From: Clostridia bacterium
GTDB lineage: Bacteria > Bacillota_A > Clostridia > Christensenellales > CAG-138
Direction of reading: 5' to 3'
Assembly (NCBI GenBank): GCA_017394605.1
Contig: JAFPXU010000156.1
Span: 1-6,047, forward strand
DNA length: 6,047 nt
Shown here piece after piece: positions 4,706 to 6,047 of this stretch (position 1 is the stretch's first letter; every line of letters starts with the position of its first letter). Under the pieces are notes generated by a model that was given only the letters and a program-made list of their open reading frames with translations, was not told the DNA's origin and searched no databases. Both the position numbers and the translations under genes were made by a program.

Positions 4706-6047
4706 CTATATCGGTTCCCGGCGCCGGAATCTCCGGTCCGTCAGGAAATAGCAAGTAAGACACAGGATCACCTGCAAAAGCGTGGAGCAGGGCGTCGCGA
4801 GCCCGATGTGGAACATCGAGACCGGGACCTCGCGGCTCATGAGGTAGCCGACCGGGATCCTTACGAGGAACGCCCCGGCGATCCCCTGGAGCATCACGAA
4901 ACGGGTCATGCCCATCCCGTTGAAGAATCCGATGAAGCAGAACAGAAAGCACGTCAGAAGACAGTCCACCGCGTACGCTTTCAGATAGTCTGCGCCTGCC
5001 GCGATGACCGCGGGGTCGTTGGAAAAGATCCGGGCAAGCAGGTCGCCCCGGAAGAAATTCAGCGCGAACATGCATACGGCCGGCAGCGCGGAGACCACGA
5101 TCGCGTACCACAGGGCTTTCTTCGCTCTTTCGTACTGCCCCGCGCCGATGTTCTGCGCCGCGAACGCCGCCATCGCCTGCATGAAGGCGAGCGGGATCAG
5201 CATGATGATGCCGCAGACGCGCTCCGCCACGCCGATCCCCGCCGAGGGAACGAGTCCCAGCCCGTTCACGATGGCGAGCAGCACGAGAAAGGAGATGCCG
5301 ATCAGAACGTCCTGGAAGGCGATCGGGAGTCCCAGCGCGGTGATCCGCTTTATGATTGGCGCAGTAAAGCGGATGTCCGCGCGGCTGAAGCCAAAGGGCA
5401 GGCCTCTTCTTCTCAGGATCAGAAGCGACGCGACGACGCTGACCGCCTGTGCAAGGACCGTCGCAACGGCAGCGCCCGACGCGCCCATGTGGAAGACCGC
5501 GACCAGGAGAAGGTCGCCCGCGATATTGGAGACGCACGCGATGAAAACGGTCATGAGCGGGGTCCTCGAATCCCCGATCCCCCGGAAGACGCTTCCGATC
5601 AGGTTGTAGGCAATGATGAAGACGGAGCCGAATCCGCAGATGCGGATGTAGGAAGCGGTCCCGGCAAAGGCTTCCTCCGGCGCGTTCATGACGCGGCTTA
5701 AAGGCCCGGAAAGCATCGGGATCAGAACGGTGAGACCGGCCGCGATCGCGCCGAACAGGCAGATGCCGGAACCGACGACCTCCCCGCCCTCCTGTCCTCT
5801 TCCCTCGCCGATCCGCTGGCCTAAAAGGATGGTCGTCCCCATGGCAAAGCTCATCACGATATTCGTGATGGTCATCATCATCTGCGATCCCGTCGACACA
5901 GCGGAAACGTCCCGCGACTCGGCAAACTGCCCGACGATCATCAGGTCGACGGCGCCGTACATCGACTGCAGAAACATCGCAAACAGCACCGGCAGCATGA
6001 AGCGCAGGAGCGGTCCGAGTATCTTTCCCGTTGTGAAATCATTCTCC
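4706..6047 (-). CDS. MATE-family multidrug/cation efflux transporter (start just outside the window)
   Basis: This inner-membrane antiporter should export drugs or other organic compounds in exchange for Na+ or H+. The frame continues upstream of the first in-window ATG (5998): codons to 6046 read ENDFTTGKILGPLLRF, a typical MATE N-terminus, and base 6047 is compatible with the last base of an ATG. Full length would be about 447 residues, normal for the family. Numbering from that inferred start, family signs are GQRIGEG (77-83), RGIGDSRTPL (156-165), and AQNIGAGQYERAKKAL (298-313), with the two GQ/AQ-x-IG-x-G motifs reflecting the two homologous six-helix halves. About twelve hydrophobic segments are visible, and the tail RRFRRREPI is basic and cytosolic. 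The substrate is not predictable. It is first in a minus-strand series with the flavoprotein gene. Confidence 0.93.
   Translation of the reverse strand, partial: ENDFTTGKILGPLLRFMLPVLFAMFLQSMYGAVDLMIVGQFAESRDVSAVSTGSQMMMTITNIVMSFAMGTTILLGQRIGEGRGQEGGEVVGSGICLFGAIAAGLTVLIPMLSGPLSRVMNAPEEAFAGTASYIRICGFGSVFIIAYNLIGSVFRGIGDSRTPLMTVFIACVSNIAGDLLLVAVFHMGASGAAVATVLAQAVSVVASLLILRRRGLPFGFSRADIRFTAPIIKRITALGLPIAFQDVLIGISFLVLLAIVNGLGLVPSAGIGVAERVCGIIMLIPLAFMQAMAAFAAQNIGAGQYERAKKALWYAIVVSALPAVCMFALNFFRGDLLARIFSNDPAVIAAGADYLKAYAVDCLLTCFLFCFIGFFNGMGMTRFVMLQGIAGAFLVRIPVGYLMSREVPVSMFHIGLATPCSTLLQVILCLTCYFLTDRRFRRREPI

Noticed and set aside
4697..5701. Long plus-strand open frame (334 codons) opposite the MATE gene.
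   Set aside because: Antisense to a clear twelve-helix transporter; the translation is an extreme D/E/R/H-rich string typical of a shadow frame.
1..6047. CRISPR arrays, tRNA or rRNA genes, and riboswitches.
   Set aside because: No regularly spaced direct repeats of CRISPR size, no cloverleaf or rRNA signature, and no recognisable riboswitch core were seen on either strand.

Overview
The window looks like an accessory stretch from a moderately GC-rich Firmicute, most likely a gut or anaerobic Clostridia-type bacterium. The evidence is a secreted glycine-rich surface protein with a Gram-positive-style signal peptide, strong AGGAGG-type ribosome binding sites, a four-cysteine iron-sulfur flavoprotein typical of anaerobes, an XRE/zinc-ribbon regulator and a YefM-YoeB toxin-antitoxin pair. 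Species cannot be named from this sequence.

Layout. (1) 1-660, minus: the N-terminal 220 residues of a secreted repeat protein that runs off the left edge, with a probable promoter and structured leader at 697-770. (2) 836-2477: an apparently complete IS3-family insertion sequence. It has 25-bp perfect terminal inverted repeats, a 3-bp TTC target duplication and one uninterrupted 515-aa transposase gene on the minus strand. It sits about 175 bp upstream of the surface-protein gene and about 130 bp upstream of the divergent antitoxin gene. (3) 2555-3327, plus: a self-contained yefM-yoeB module with a textbook promoter, a palindromic operator between -35 and -10, an 8-nt antitoxin/toxin overlap and a downstream terminator. 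(4) 3331-6047, minus: three co-directional genes, in transcription order a MATE-family efflux transporter (start codon apparently just past the right edge), an iron-sulfur flavoprotein/FMN reductase, and an XRE regulator with a C-terminal zinc ribbon. The regulator has its own promoter and terminator.

The toxin-antitoxin module is autoregulated and independent. The plus-strand terminator behind it and the minus-strand terminator behind the regulator face each other a few bases apart and insulate the two units. The MATE/flavoprotein/regulator set may be a small detoxification or redox-response cluster, but that is inferred from gene order only. No wholly new system was recognised. The most distinctive points are the single-frame IS3 transposase with three tandem N-terminal HTH units and an A7 run at the usual OrfA/OrfB junction, and a YoeB whose catalytic C-terminal tyrosine is replaced by Asn-Asp-Glu-His.
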